64,000 bases of DNA from Clostridium disporicum (GCF_001405015.1 NZ_CYZX01000011.1:1-64000), one strand, 5' to 3'. Counted from the stretch's first letter, positions 16,206 to 25,302 are shown. Program-made: numbers and translations. The notes: generated by a model from the sequence alone, not told the origin.

Positions 16206-16949
16206 TTATTTAACCATTTTTATATACATCTTAAAATTACTTAAAGAAATATTGTGATCTTCTAACATTTCTATAATAATATCTCTAGAATCATTTTGCT
16301 TTGATTTCTTACCAATCACCTTTTTGTCAGTATTTATATTATTAAAGTTAAGATTCTTATCACATTTGAATTTCTTATTAAGAATATCTGCTGTCTTAAC
16401 TATAGTATCATCCCAACCATCCACACACTCTTCATAGTTTTCTAGTTTTAATTTACATGGTTCATAGCCCGTAAAATCTTCATAAATAAATTTTTCTATA
16501 TAATCATCTAATTTTATCTCATCTGCATCTAAAGCATTCTCTTCATCATAAGTAACTTTTTCTTTTTCTACATTTTCAACCTTTTCTATTGCTATATTTT
16601 TTCCATTGTGATTTTTTAGATTTTTATCCATCCAATTGATATATTCATTTATATCTTTATTAATCTCATATAGTTTTTGTGATGTTTCTCGATATTTTCC
16701 ACTTAGCTTATAATCTCTGCTTACTTTTATAACTTCAGTAGACCTATCTTCAATTATATCAATTGATTTATCCAGAGTATTTATTAAGTTATCTAATGCA
16801 TCTTTAATATCTTCTCCTAATTGTGGAAATTCATTTATTACGAATTTTATAACTTCTAAATCTAGTATGTTTTCCTTCTTTTCTGTTGCTTCTGGAGTTA
16901 AATTTTCATTTTCCTCTATGTTGCTTGTAACCTTTCCAAACAATTTCAT
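16206..16949 (-). CDS. hypothetical protein, 247 aa
   Basis: I do not recognise a named family. Residues 30-110 are helical and rich in Asp/Ile/Lys, a possible coiled coil. The middle is acidic. The C-terminal part (KLENYEECVDGWDDTIVKTA, then NKKVIGKKSKQND and later RDIIIEMLEDHNISLSNFK) has the general layout of small C-terminal domains found in some restriction- and phage-associated proteins: a W-x-D-x-x-V-K segment, then a basic stretch. GGAGGAATT precedes ATG 16949. It is a single-gene unit with its own terminator. Confidence 0.65.
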   Translation of the reverse strand: MKLFGKVTSNIEENENLTPEATEKKENILDLEVIKFVINEFPQLGEDIKDALDNLINTLDKSIDIIEDRSTEVIKVSRDYKLSGKYRETSQKLYEINKDINEYINWMDKNLKNHNGKNIAIEKVENVEKEKVTYDEENALDADEIKLDDYIEKFIYEDFTGYEPCKLKLENYEECVDGWDDTIVKTADILNKKFKCDKNLNFNNINTDKKVIGKKSKQNDSRDIIIEMLEDHNISLSNFKMYIKMVK

Positions 16950-17016
16950 ACTAATTCCTCCAAAATTATAATTTATTTCCTTTACTAACTTATTATTCTA
17001 AAACTTGTTTTATTAC

Positions 17017-17052
17017 AAAAAAATAAAGGAGAGATTAAATTTAATCTCTCCT
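17017..17052 (-). terminator. rho-independent terminator of the permease gene
   Basis: The perfect palindrome with arms AGGAGAGATTAAA and its complement (17027-17052) is followed on the minus strand by a run of A/T rich in T. It ends the nudix-permease transcript. Confidence 0.85.
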
Positions 17053-17063
17053 AAATTCTTTTG

Positions 17064-18398
17064 TTATGCTAATTCTAATTCTCCAGCTCTCTTCTTCCAA
17101 AAAGCTACTGAAGATAAAATAACCATACCACATACTAATGCATATACAAAGAATAATTCATTACCTAAACTACCTGTAAGTATTATTAAAGATCCAATAA
17201 TAGCTAATATAGGATTTATAGTTCCTCTCCATAATCCTTTAACTTCTCCCTCACGTCCAAGTTTAAACACTTTTACATATAAAAGAATATACATGACATA
17301 ACTTACAGTAATTGATATTTCTGAAATATCTGAATTAGATAATAATCCAAATTTTGTAGTTAAGTAATGTACTATTGTCCAAAAAATACATAAAGCAAAT
17401 GCTACCATTGCTGAGTTTAGTGGCATATTTATTTTTTGATCTAATTTAGAAATATTCTTAGAATTTGGGAACATTTCTCTAATTGCTAAAGAGTATGGTA
17501 ATCTTATTAATCCTAAGATTAATCCATTAACTGTTCCAATAATTGATATTATTACAAATATTAAGATTATCTTTGCCCCAAAAGGTCCTAAAATCTTATT
17601 TGCAATTAAGTCAACATGTCCATCTCCTAAGCTCATTACTGCATCAGGTCCTAAATATGTAGATACACCAACAAAGTATATAATATATACTAGTAGGATA
17701 AATATTGGTGCAATAATTAATGCTTTTGGTAAATTTCTTTTAGAATCTTTAATTTCATGTCCAATTGATGTTGCTACTATCCATCCATCAAAAGAGAATG
17801 CTATAGGAGCAATTGCCGTTATCCATCCAGCTGATTGCATTGTTGTGACATCTGAAAATGATACCTTAGATACATCACCAAATATTAATCCAATTATAGC
17901 TATAAATATTAAAGGTATTAGTTTGATTATCGTTGATGCATTTTGAAAATATCCACCTAATTTTGCTGAAAGTGTATTTGTAATAAATAAAACTATTGTA
18001 ATAGCTAGTCCAATAAATATTTGTACATTTAATGTACTTTCAAATCCAAACAACATACAAATATATATACCTGCAACCCATGATACTACAGCAATTAATG
18101 TTGGAAAATATAAAAATGTTTGGAACCATCCAAATGCACATGCAACTGATTTATTATAAGATTCTTCTGCATAAGCTATAACTCCTCCAGCTTGTGAAGT
18201 TCTTGACGCTAGTTCAGAAATAGTTAAACTTCCAAATATAATTGCTATAGCTGCTAAGCCGAAAACTAAAACTCCTAAACTAATGCTTCCACCAGTTGCA
18301 ACTAAAATGTTGTCGCTCTTAAAGAATATTCCAGATCCTATCACTACGCCAACTATCATAGCAATAGCTGTAAATAAACCATATTCATTTTTCTTCAT
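17064..18398 (-). CDS. APC-superfamily amino acid permease
   Basis: 444 aa with about twelve hydrophobic segments. The start of the first segment holds the unwound APC motif VIGSGIFF, and helix 6 has IAPIAFSFDGW. These are typical of the amino acid-polyamine-organocation family, close to SteT/YkbA-type exchangers. GAGGAGATT precedes ATG 18398. It lies 19 bases after the Nudix gene and probably shares its transcript. The transported amino acid cannot be read from the sequence. Confidence 0.88.
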   Translation of the reverse strand: MKKNEYGLFTAIAMIVGVVIGSGIFFKSDNILVATGGSISLGVLVFGLAAIAIIFGSLTISELASRTSQAGGVIAYAEESYNKSVACAFGWFQTFLYFPTLIAVVSWVAGIYICMLFGFESTLNVQIFIGLAITIVLFITNTLSAKLGGYFQNASTIIKLIPLIFIAIIGLIFGDVSKVSFSDVTTMQSAGWITAIAPIAFSFDGWIVATSIGHEIKDSKRNLPKALIIAPIFILLVYIIYFVGVSTYLGPDAVMSLGDGHVDLIANKILGPFGAKIILIFVIISIIGTVNGLILGLIRLPYSLAIREMFPNSKNISKLDQKINMPLNSAMVAFALCIFWTIVHYLTTKFGLLSNSDISEISITVSYVMYILLYVKVFKLGREGEVKGLWRGTINPILAIIGSLIILTGSLGNELFFVYALVCGMVILSSVAFWKKRAGELELA

Positions 18399-18417
18399 AA
18401 GTAATCTCCTCTATTCT

Positions 18418-19020
18418 TTAGATATCTGTATTTATATTAATAAATGATTGTAAAACCATAAGACATTTAATGTCTATTTTACTATCACTTTCTAATATAG
18501 CTTTAGCTTCTTCTTTTGATATTAATAATGGCTCAAGATCTTCATCCTCTTCTAACCCATCTTTTGAAATATCACCTTCACAAGTACAATAAACTAGATT
18601 TACTGACTCATCAGTCATTCCAGGTGATAAATAAACTTTATCTCTTCCTATACCTGGTATAATTTCAACAAGATCTAAACCTGTTTCTTCTTTTAATTCT
18701 CTTTTTAATGAATTTAAAGCATCTTCTCCCTGATCAACTAGTCCTGCAGGAAGCTCATATATATAATCATTAATTGGAACTCTAAATTGTTTAACTAAAA
18801 CTAACTTTTTTTCACTCTTATGAAAAGCTACTATAACTACTGCATCAACTTTATCTTCTTTTCCTTGAAGTAATGTTTCATTTAAAACTTCAGTTCCTTT
18901 TCTTGAAGCAATAGTCCAATTTTTTTCTCTACCATTCTTATTTTCATATTTTGCATTATATAAACTTAAAAATTTTGTTCTAGCTAAAACTTCAACATCT
19001 TTAATTTTAGTCTTCTTCAT
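18418..19020 (-). CDS. Nudix hydrolase, ADP-ribose pyrophosphatase-like
   Basis: Residues 93-115 match the Nudix box exactly (G-x5-E-x7-R-E-L-K-E-E-T-G-L). Upstream, QFRVPINDYIYELPAG is the characteristic lead-in of the ADP-sugar pyrophosphatase group, and a Gly-x-Ser-Pro-Gly-type loop (VYLSPGMTDE) follows. The enzyme is expected to hydrolyse ADP-ribose or a related nucleoside diphosphate sugar with Mg2+ in the cytoplasm. 200 aa is usual. AAAAGGAG precedes ATG 19020. It is the first gene of a two-gene unit with the amino acid permease. Confidence 0.85.
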   Translation of the reverse strand: MKKTKIKDVEVLARTKFLSLYNAKYENKNGREKNWTIASRKGTEVLNETLLQGKEDKVDAVVIVAFHKSEKKLVLVKQFRVPINDYIYELPAGLVDQGEDALNSLKRELKEETGLDLVEIIPGIGRDKVYLSPGMTDESVNLVYCTCEGDISKDGLEEDEDLEPLLISKEEAKAILESDSKIDIKCLMVLQSFININTDI

Positions 19021-19170
19021 AACCTAACTCCTTTTATTTAACAACACTCCTATTTATTACTTAACATTGTATACTAATAAAACCAATATTTGAATATATT
19101 TTTTTCATTTTTTATTACTTTTTTTTAGATATCGTTTTCTTATTTTAAATTTCAAATTATTACTTCAATA

Positions 19171-19203
19171 GAAAAGAAGATACTAACTTTCACTAGTATC
19201 TTC
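19171..19203 (-). terminator. terminator overlapping the stop codon of the carboxypeptidase gene
   Basis: GAAGATACTA (19176-19185) pairs with TAGTATCTTC (19194-19203), and on the minus strand TTTTC follows. The TAG stop (19183-19185) and the last codons lie inside the stem, so a terminating ribosome would cover it. Confidence 0.65.
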
Positions 19204-20379
19204 TTTATCAGAATGACTCATAGATAAAACCGTATCGTATTTATCTTTTGAAATATTCTTATTGCATCTAATTTCTTGTCTTAAAACTTCATTTCCCTCA
19301 TCTTTTAATGAAATTTTACCTATAATATCACCTTTTAATACATTCATTATAGGTTTAAAAACTTCAACTTCTAAGTTTGCCTTTTCTTTACTACCATACT
19401 GAAAATCCGCTTCTTCAACGATAGATCCTAAATTAGAAATAGCATTAGACTTAATTATCTCACTATTACTTTCTTTCTTAAAATCATAGTTTGTACAAAC
19501 ATAATTAAATATTTTTTCTGTAACATTCCATCTATCGCTGCAGTTTAATACTACAATAATTATGTTTCTTCCTTCATGCTTAACTGAAGATACTAAGCAT
19601 TTTCCAGCACCGCCTGTATATCCTGTTTTAACTCCATTAGCATCAGGTATCTTCCACAATATTTTATTTATATTTTGATACTCTCTTGTAAAGTTATATT
19701 TATCTTGTGTAATTAATTTTTCTCCACAAATCTCTTTAAAAGTATCATTTTCCATAGCTTTTGCAGTTAATATAGCTAAATCATAAGCTGATGAATAATG
19801 TTTTTGGCTATCTAATCCATGAGGAGTTTCAAAATGTGATGTAGTTAACCCTAAGCTTGTAGCATAATGATTCATAATCTTAGAAAAGTTTTCAATACTT
19901 CCTCCTAAACCTTCTGCAATAGTAATAGCTGCATCATTTCCTGATTTAAGCATTAATCCATATAAAAGCTCTCTTAGCTTAATAGTTTCTCCTGCTTTAT
20001 ATCCAACCTTTGACCCTCTAATACTTGCAGCATTTTTAGTTACAGTAAGTTCTCTATCTAAATCACCTTCATTTAAAGCTACTAAAGCTGTAAGAATTTT
20101 GGTCGTGCTTGCCATAGGAACTACTTCATAACAATTTTGTTCATATAAAATTTGTCTTGTTGTTCCATCTATAGCTATAGCGTTTCTTGCATTTACTCTT
20201 AATTTATCTAAAACTAAGCTATTATCTACATCATTTATTTCTCTATCTTCTGTTATTATTATTTCATCTTCCATTTCTTCACTATCTTCTTCAAAGAGAA
20301 CACTAGCACTGCAAATAGAATAACTTTGCATAATTAATAGAATTGAACATATTACCTTTATAATAGTTTTCCTATTCAT
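19183..20379 (-). CDS. D-alanyl-D-alanine carboxypeptidase (PBP5/DacF family)
   Basis: This serine peptidase trims the terminal D-Ala from peptidoglycan stem peptides. Counted from ATG 20379 (GGAGGTG upstream), a signal peptide covers about residues 1-26 (ending ICSAS-V). Active-site motifs are STTK at 91-94, SGN at 146-148 and KTG at 251-253. A C-terminal beta-rich PBP5-type domain follows, ending in an acidic Asp/Ser tail with no evident amphipathic anchor. An upstream in-frame ATG (20394) overlaps the ribosome-binding site. It is a second member of the family in this window (see 28355). Confidence 0.9.
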   Translation of the reverse strand: MNRKTIIKVICSILLIMQSYSICSASVLFEEDSEEMEDEIIITEDREINDVDNSLVLDKLRVNARNAIAIDGTTRQILYEQNCYEVVPMASTTKILTALVALNEGDLDRELTVTKNAASIRGSKVGYKAGETIKLRELLYGLMLKSGNDAAITIAEGLGGSIENFSKIMNHYATSLGLTTSHFETPHGLDSQKHYSSAYDLAILTAKAMENDTFKEICGEKLITQDKYNFTREYQNINKILWKIPDANGVKTGYTGGAGKCLVSSVKHEGRNIIIVVLNCSDRWNVTEKIFNYVCTNYDFKKESNSEIIKSNAISNLGSIVEEADFQYGSKEKANLEVEVFKPIMNVLKGDIIGKISLKDEGNEVLRQEIRCNKNISKDKYDTVLSMSHSDKEDTSES

Positions 20380-20515
20380 TCTATTCACCTCCATTTGTCT
20401 ATCTGATATCTAGTTTTTTCAAAAATCTTATTTTTACTCCCAATACAATATAAATTTTATTGTTTATTTTTCATATTTTTGGATATAATCATAAAAGAGT
20501 TTAGGAGAGATTTTT

Positions 20516-21079
20516 ATGATTTTTTTTATATTATTATTATTCTTTATTTTTATAATTTTATTACCAATCCCAATAAAGGTTAGTGCCCATTATAGCAATG
20601 ATAATTATTATTTAAAACTATATGGAATTAATCTTTATTCTAATAATGATGGTATCATACGTAAATTACTAAATCGTAAATCTAATTCTTCTAAAAAAAA
20701 TAATAAAAATCAAAAAGTAAATAATGCTAAAACTAAAAATAAAGAAAGTAATAAAAAATCATTTTCAATGAAAAAAGTTTATTATAGGCTAAAAATTAAT
20801 AAGTTTAAGCCTTCAATAAAATTTTCCCTTTTAGGAAATTATAGTTTTAGTGACGCTGCATTAACTGCTATGTCATATGGATTTTTTAGCAATTTAAACT
20901 TTATATTCCTTAAAGTTTTTTCTGATTTTTTTAAAGTAAAAAAATTTAACTATTCCTTAAATCCAAACTTCAAAAATAAATTTAATATTAATTTGACTTT
21001 AAATTGTATAATTACTTTTAATTTTGCACAAATTATCTATATATTGTTTTTGATACGAAAAAAGGAGGTGTCCCTATAG
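20516..21079 (+). CDS. DUF2953-type membrane protein
   Basis: 187 aa. It starts with a strong hydrophobic segment (residues 1-20, Phe/Ile/Leu) followed by P-I-P-I-K-V, then a short strand-rich part containing Y-L-K-L-Y-G-I-N-L-Y, a Lys/Asn-rich linker (residues 55-90), and a C-terminal helical part with a second hydrophobic segment. This matches the layout of clostridial and Bacillus DUF2953 proteins that precede ytfJ. TAGGAGAG precedes ATG 20516. It is the first gene of a two-gene plus-strand operon with ytfJ. Biochemical role unknown; the neighbour suggests sporulation. Confidence 0.75.
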   Translation: MIFFILLLFFIFIILLPIPIKVSAHYSNDNYYLKLYGINLYSNNDGIIRKLLNRKSNSSKKNNKNQKVNNAKTKNKESNKKSFSMKKVYYRLKINKFKPSIKFSLLGNYSFSDAALTAMSYGFFSNLNFIFLKVFSDFFKVKKFNYSLNPNFKNKFNINLTLNCIITFNFAQIIYILFLIRKKEVSL

Positions 21080-21097
21080 TTTTAGGGCAAAGCTATG
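21061..21097 (+). promoter_or_regulatory. ribosome-binding site with structured spacer before ytfJ
   Basis: The only strong Shine-Dalgarno (AAAGGAGGTG, 21061-21070) is 26 bases from the ytfJ ATG, too far for normal use. The spacer holds a hairpin, CCCTA (21072-21076) with TAGGG (21083-21087), whose loop contains the TAG stop of the upstream gene. Folding it brings the effective spacing to about 10 bases. There is no alternative in-frame start because TAG precedes the ATG in frame. Confidence 0.55.
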
Positions 21098-21520
21098 GAA
21101 AATAAACACGAACTTGAGAATCTTATGAGAAGTACTATGGAAAATTTAAGAGATATGATAGACGTAAATACCGTAATTGGTGATACTATAGAAACCGCTG
21201 ACGGGAATTATATAGTTCCAATATCAAAAGTTTCTTTTGGTTTTGCTTCTGGTGGAAGTGAATTTGGAACTTTAGCTAAAAGAGATGATTTTGATAAATA
21301 TCCTTTTGGTGGAGGTTCTGGTGCAGGCGTAAGTGTTAAACCAGTAGCCTTTTTAGTTATAAGAGGCGATAGCGTTAAGTTGTTACCTATGGATTATGAT
21401 ACAACAGTAGATAGAATTGTAGATTCAATTCCTGATTTTTTAGAATCAGTTAAGAGTTTATTTAAGTCTAATAACGAACCACTAAATAACTCAAATAATA
21501 ATAACCTTAACGACCTTTAA
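21095..21520 (+). CDS. ytfJ: YtfJ/GerW-family sporulation protein
   Basis: 141 aa, soluble. The signature sequence is present: an N-terminal helix (LMRSTMENLRDMIDVNTVIG), then VPISKVSFGFASGGSEF and the Gly-rich SGAGVSVKPVAFLVI. These match the GerW/YtfJ family, needed for spore germination properties in Bacillus. The C-terminal tail is Asn rich. It directly follows the DUF2953 gene, as in other Firmicutes, and its unusual ribosome-binding site suggests translational coupling. Confidence 0.9.
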   Translation: MENKHELENLMRSTMENLRDMIDVNTVIGDTIETADGNYIVPISKVSFGFASGGSEFGTLAKRDDFDKYPFGGGSGAGVSVKPVAFLVIRGDSVKLLPMDYDTTVDRIVDSIPDFLESVKSLFKSNNEPLNNSNNNNLNDL

Positions 21521-21587
21521 TATGTAATTATAAATATCTTATAAATATATTAATTTCCTTTATTAATTAATTTTTATCTACATTTAA

Positions 21588-21621
21588 AAATAAAAGATAG
21601 GATTCCTCCTATCTTTTATTT
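21588..21621. terminator. bidirectional terminator between ytfJ and scpB
   Basis: A perfect 15-bp stem (21588-21602 with 21607-21621, loop TTCC) has A-rich and T-rich flanks, so it can end both convergent transcripts. The scpB stop codon (21616-21618) lies inside it. Confidence 0.9.
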
Positions 21622-22233
21622 ATCTATATCTTTAAAAACTTGATCCATTAATTCTATTGATTCCTCTGTATCCTTATCTTCATAAAGATCTAATGATGGA
21701 AGTTCTTTAAGATTTTTTAATCCAAATTGTCTTAAAAATTCATCAGTAGTTCCATAAAGAATTGGTCTACCTGGAACTTCTAGTCTTCCTACTTCCCTTA
21801 TTAAGCTTCTTTCAACTAATCTTTGAAGAGCAGATTCTGATTTTACTCCTCTAATTTCATCTATATCAATTCTTGTAATTGGCTGCTTATAAGCAATTAT
21901 TGCTAAACTTTCTATTGAGGCTTGTGATAATGAATGTTTTCTATTCTTTTTTAATAACTTTTGAATATAATCAGAATTTTCTTCTTTAGTAACTAACTGA
22001 TATCCACCATTTATCTCAATTAATCTAAGTCCTCTATCTTCCTTTTTATATTCTTCCATCATTTCATTTATTATTTCTAGTATAAGCTTATTATCTATTT
22101 CTAAGTTTGCCATTAATTCTTTAGCCGGTAATGGCTCTCCACTTACAAATAACATGGCCTCTATTGCAGACTTCATTTTAGGCTTAATAGATACTTCTTC
22201 AAACTCAAACTGTTTTTCATCCACCCTATTCAT
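21616..22233 (-). CDS. scpB: segregation and condensation protein B
   Basis: 205 aa, in the SMC-ScpA-ScpB condensin. It has tandem winged-helix domains, with the conserved segment SLSQASIESLAIIAYKQPIT followed by R-x-x-I-x-x-I-R-G-V-x-S-E and VPGRPILYGTT near residue 160. An AAGGGAGA ribosome-binding site lies just before ATG 22233, which overlaps the end of scpA by eight bases. ScpA and ScpB form the kleisin subcomplex that organises the chromosome after replication. Confidence 0.95.
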   Translation of the reverse strand: MNRVDEKQFEFEEVSIKPKMKSAIEAMLFVSGEPLPAKELMANLEIDNKLILEIINEMMEEYKKEDRGLRLIEINGGYQLVTKEENSDYIQKLLKKNRKHSLSQASIESLAIIAYKQPITRIDIDEIRGVKSESALQRLVERSLIREVGRLEVPGRPILYGTTDEFLRQFGLKNLKELPSLDLYEDKDTEESIELMDQVFKDIDK

Positions 22234-22990
22234 TCTCCCTTCTTCTTTTCATTAGTATATTTCCAAAGTTATCTTCTTGATAAACTTTTATTACTCTTAT
22301 TTTAATAAGTTCAAGTACTGCTAAGAATGTAACTACTGTTTCCATTTTACATTCACTTTCCATCATAATAGATGAAAACTCAACAACTTCATCATTTTCA
22401 AACTTTTTAATTAGAGTATTCATTTTATCTTCTATTTTATATTTATCTACGTATATTCTTTTTTGAACTACATTTGCAACATTCTGTTTTTCTCTATAAT
22501 TCTCAAGTATTCTATTGTAAATATTATATAAATCTAACAAAGTAATATTTTTAAAAATATCTTCAAAGCTTTCAACCACTTTTTCTTCTGGTTTTTCTAC
22601 TTCTTCTATTACTTCCGGCTTTTTACTATAAACCTCTCCAGCACTTGTATATCTCTCTTTAAAGAATTCAGATACACCTTTAAATTTCTTATATTCTATA
22701 AGTTTTTCCATTAAGCGTTTTTCGATATCTTCTTCGTTTTCTTCCTCTTCTTCCTTTACTTTAGGAAGTAACTTCTTTGATTTAATTTCAATTAACGTTG
22801 CAGCTATTACTACAAACTCAGATGTAATCTCTAAATCCATCTCTTTCATTTCATTAAGAGATTCTAAATATTGATTGGTTATTTTATATATTTCTACATT
22901 ATATATATCCATCTTATTTTTCTTAATTAAATGTAATAACAAATCAAAGGGTCCTTCGAAATCTGCTACTTTTATCTTTAGCAATTCCAT
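22226..22990 (-). CDS. scpA: segregation and condensation protein A
   Basis: 254 aa kleisin that bridges the SMC heads. The N-terminus carries the family hallmark FEGPFDLLLHLIKKNKMDIY; the middle is Glu/Lys rich and probably unstructured; the C-terminal winged helix ends in VTFLAVLELIKIRVIKVYQ. GAGGTG precedes ATG 22990. Overlap with scpB indicates coupled synthesis of the complex. Confidence 0.96.
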   Translation of the reverse strand: MELLKIKVADFEGPFDLLLHLIKKNKMDIYNVEIYKITNQYLESLNEMKEMDLEITSEFVVIAATLIEIKSKKLLPKVKEEEEENEEDIEKRLMEKLIEYKKFKGVSEFFKERYTSAGEVYSKKPEVIEEVEKPEEKVVESFEDIFKNITLLDLYNIYNRILENYREKQNVANVVQKRIYVDKYKIEDKMNTLIKKFENDEVVEFSSIMMESECKMETVVTFLAVLELIKIRVIKVYQEDNFGNILMKRRRENE

Positions 22991-23058
22991 ATATAACTCA
23001 CCTCATTACAGTTAAATGCTATAACTATAATATCAATTTTAATAAAAAAGAACAAGCG

Positions 23059-23718
23059 TTATAGCTTTTCATGAAAATATATTTCAATTGGTTCATCTAT
23101 CTTTTCGTATTCTATACATTCTAAGTATGTTTCATCAATATATTCTACTTTACCAATTACTTTAACCCATGTACCTTTATTAATATTATTAATTCCCTTA
23201 ACTTTAATTTGTATTAGTGATTTATCTGATTGGCAACAACTTACTACTTCTCTTCCTAAAATTATTTCATTATCATTATTCGTTTCATATACAAACCCTG
23301 TTAGCTCAATAATAGAATTATTATACTCATCCATATTATATAAAATTTCATAGTTATCATTAGTTACTTTTATCATACCTTCATATATATTTTCATTGAG
23401 CATACTTACATTATTTTCCACAGCTTTCAAACTCTTGTAATTAGGCATAACATATAAAAATACTGCACATAAAACAATTACTGAAAGTATAGGATAAAAT
23501 TTATTAGTAATATAATTCCTATTTCTCACTGTAAATATTTTTCTACTTTGAGCCAAAGCATACAACATTAAAATTATTATAGACATATTGAAATATATCA
23601 TCATTTTACTACTTATAAAGTATGTTATCTTTCCTGATACCTTTAAATATATCATTAATATAATAAGTGTTAACTGAATTATAAACCAAATAAACTCATC
23701 CATATTAAATTTTTTCAT
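23059..23718 (-). CDS. TIGR03943-family (YcgQ-like) membrane protein
   Basis: 219 aa. Two or three hydrophobic segments in the first 100 residues (F-I-I-Q-L-T-L-I-I-L-M-I; MSIIILMLYALAQ; ILSVIVLCAVFLYVMPNY) are followed by an extracytoplasmic strand-rich domain with ELTGFVYET, a CC pair in VVSCCQSD, and GTWVKVIGKVE. This is the usual architecture of TIGR03943 proteins, which occur beside YraQ/YcgR-type permeases and CobW GTPases. The Cys pair may bind metal (inference). GGAGGAAG precedes ATG 23718; the permease gene ends 12 bases upstream. Confidence 0.8.
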   Translation of the reverse strand: MKKFNMDEFIWFIIQLTLIILMIYLKVSGKITYFISSKMMIYFNMSIIILMLYALAQSRKIFTVRNRNYITNKFYPILSVIVLCAVFLYVMPNYKSLKAVENNVSMLNENIYEGMIKVTNDNYEILYNMDEYNNSIIELTGFVYETNNDNEIILGREVVSCCQSDKSLIQIKVKGINNINKGTWVKVIGKVEYIDETYLECIEYEKIDEPIEIYFHEKL

Positions 23719-23730
23719 ATTCTTCCTCCT

Positions 23731-24645
23731 TTACAGTATTGATATAAGTAAAGCAAGAGCTGTAACTAATATTGTTATAATTAAAATTAATCTAGAAGCA
23801 AACCTATTCTTAAATACCCCAAAAGCCAAAAACGCATTCTTTAAATCCATCATAGGTCCCATTATCAAAAACCCTACTATTGCTCCGACTCCAAAGTTGT
23901 TTAAAAATCCTTTAACTACAAAAGCATCAGCTTCAGAACATAATGACAATATAAAAGATAAGCCTATCATAAATAAAACACCAACTAAATTATTAGTATT
24001 TATTCTTGCTATTACTTCATTATTCATCAAAGCTACAAATATGCTTGATATAAATGCACCTATTATGAAATACACACTAATATTTAAAAATTCATTTGAT
24101 CCATGATTTATTAGATTTAATATTTTCTCACTTTTGGTTGTTGCAAATTTATTACTTACACAACAATCACATCTAATTGTCATTATATTTTCTTTTAAAA
24201 TAACTTCTTTCTTTTTACCATTATATAAATACCCCATAATTAAACCTACTAACAAAGCTATTAATGCACCACCTAATGTCCTTAATAATACTATTGATAT
24301 ATTATTCGGAAATGCATAGTATGTAGACATTATAACAATTGGGTTAACTATTGGCACAGCAAGCATAAAGCTAATTCCAATACCTACTGGTAACCCCTTT
24401 TTTATTAAGCTTCTAGTAATTGGTACTATAGCACATTCACATATTGGAAACAATATCCCTGAAAGAACAGCTCCTAAATAACCTAATATACTCACTCTAG
24501 GAATAAACTTTCTTATTAATTCTTCTGTTAAAAATACTTGAATAATTGCAGAAACTAAGGAGCCTATTATTATAAATGGTAGCGATTCTACCACTATACC
24601 TAAAAAGCTCCATATAAAACTCTCTAAAATACTTGTATCCACCAT
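23731..24645 (-). CDS. YraQ/DUF318-type permease
   Basis: 304 aa, about eight hydrophobic segments. Conserved blocks of the family are visible: FPICECAIVPITRSLIKKGL (with P-x-C-E-C), then M-L-A-V-P-I-V-N-P, and in the second half LCSEADAFVVKGF followed by FLIMGPMMDLKN. A loop near residues 155-165 carries CDCC, a likely metal-binding site. It is the partner of the TIGR03943 protein. The substrate is not established for the family; the adjoining CobW GTPases suggest a metal or metal-linked role. AAAAGGTG precedes ATG 24645. Confidence 0.8.
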   Translation of the reverse strand: MVDTSILESFIWSFLGIVVESLPFIIIGSLVSAIIQVFLTEELIRKFIPRVSILGYLGAVLSGILFPICECAIVPITRSLIKKGLPVGIGISFMLAVPIVNPIVIMSTYYAFPNNISIVLLRTLGGALIALLVGLIMGYLYNGKKKEVILKENIMTIRCDCCVSNKFATTKSEKILNLINHGSNEFLNISVYFIIGAFISSIFVALMNNEVIARINTNNLVGVLFMIGLSFILSLCSEADAFVVKGFLNNFGVGAIVGFLIMGPMMDLKNAFLAFGVFKNRFASRLILIITILVTALALLISIL

Positions 24646-24664
24646 ACCACACCTTTTCTAAAAT

Positions 24665-25288
24665 TTAATTTCTCTCTCCCCTTATGTTCATATATAATCT
24701 TTTAATTCTTTTTTTACTAAATAAGTTACTTTTCATTATTGTATTTCCTATATCTTCATTATTTTCACATTTTAAAATATGTCCGTTTAAATTAATCTTC
24801 TTTATTAATGATATAATTTCATTAATCTTGTCCTCTTTTTTGTCAAAACAATTATTTATAAGTATTAAATTACTACTTTCTAAAGCAGGTATAATAAAAT
24901 CTCCCATATTTAAAATATAAGATTCTATTACATTTGCATCAGCTATAAAATAAATATCATTTATCTTATATTTTTTTCTTGTATTATGGATACTTAAAGT
25001 ATATTGTAATTCTTCAAAAGATTCTGTTCCATTATACTCTATTATGATTCTTGTACAATTAGATTCTTCTATAGTATTATTTATAAAAGAATCTAATTTA
25101 CAAATCTCATCATCATACATAAAAGTTTTAACATTAATAAAATCTTTTCTTATCTTTGTTTCACCATCTTCTAATTGTATAACTACCACTTTTTCATCAT
25201 TTGTAATAGTTTCGGCAATAATATTATTTATAAATACACTTTTTCCACTTCCTAAAAAACCTGTGACAATATCTAGTTTTACTTTCAT
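24665..25288 (-). CDS. short CobW-like P-loop protein, 207 aa
   Basis: The N-terminus has Walker A GFLGSGKS at residues 10-17 as in CobW/UreG-type GTPases. However, the GCxCC metal site that follows in the family is absent, the usual N-K-x-D base-recognition motif is altered (LINNCFDKKED), and the C-terminal CobW domain is missing. It lies 14 bases after the full-length CobW gene and is probably a diverged duplicate that works with it. It could be a regulator or a subunit rather than an independent GTPase. Confidence 0.7.
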   Translation of the reverse strand: MKVKLDIVTGFLGSGKSVFINNIIAETITNDEKVVVIQLEDGETKIRKDFINVKTFMYDDEICKLDSFINNTIEESNCTRIIIEYNGTESFEELQYTLSIHNTRKKYKINDIYFIADANVIESYILNMGDFIIPALESSNLILINNCFDKKEDKINEIISLIKKINLNGHILKCENNEDIGNTIMKSNLFSKKRIKRLYMNIRGERN

Positions 25289-25302
25289 AATTTCACCTAT
25301 TA

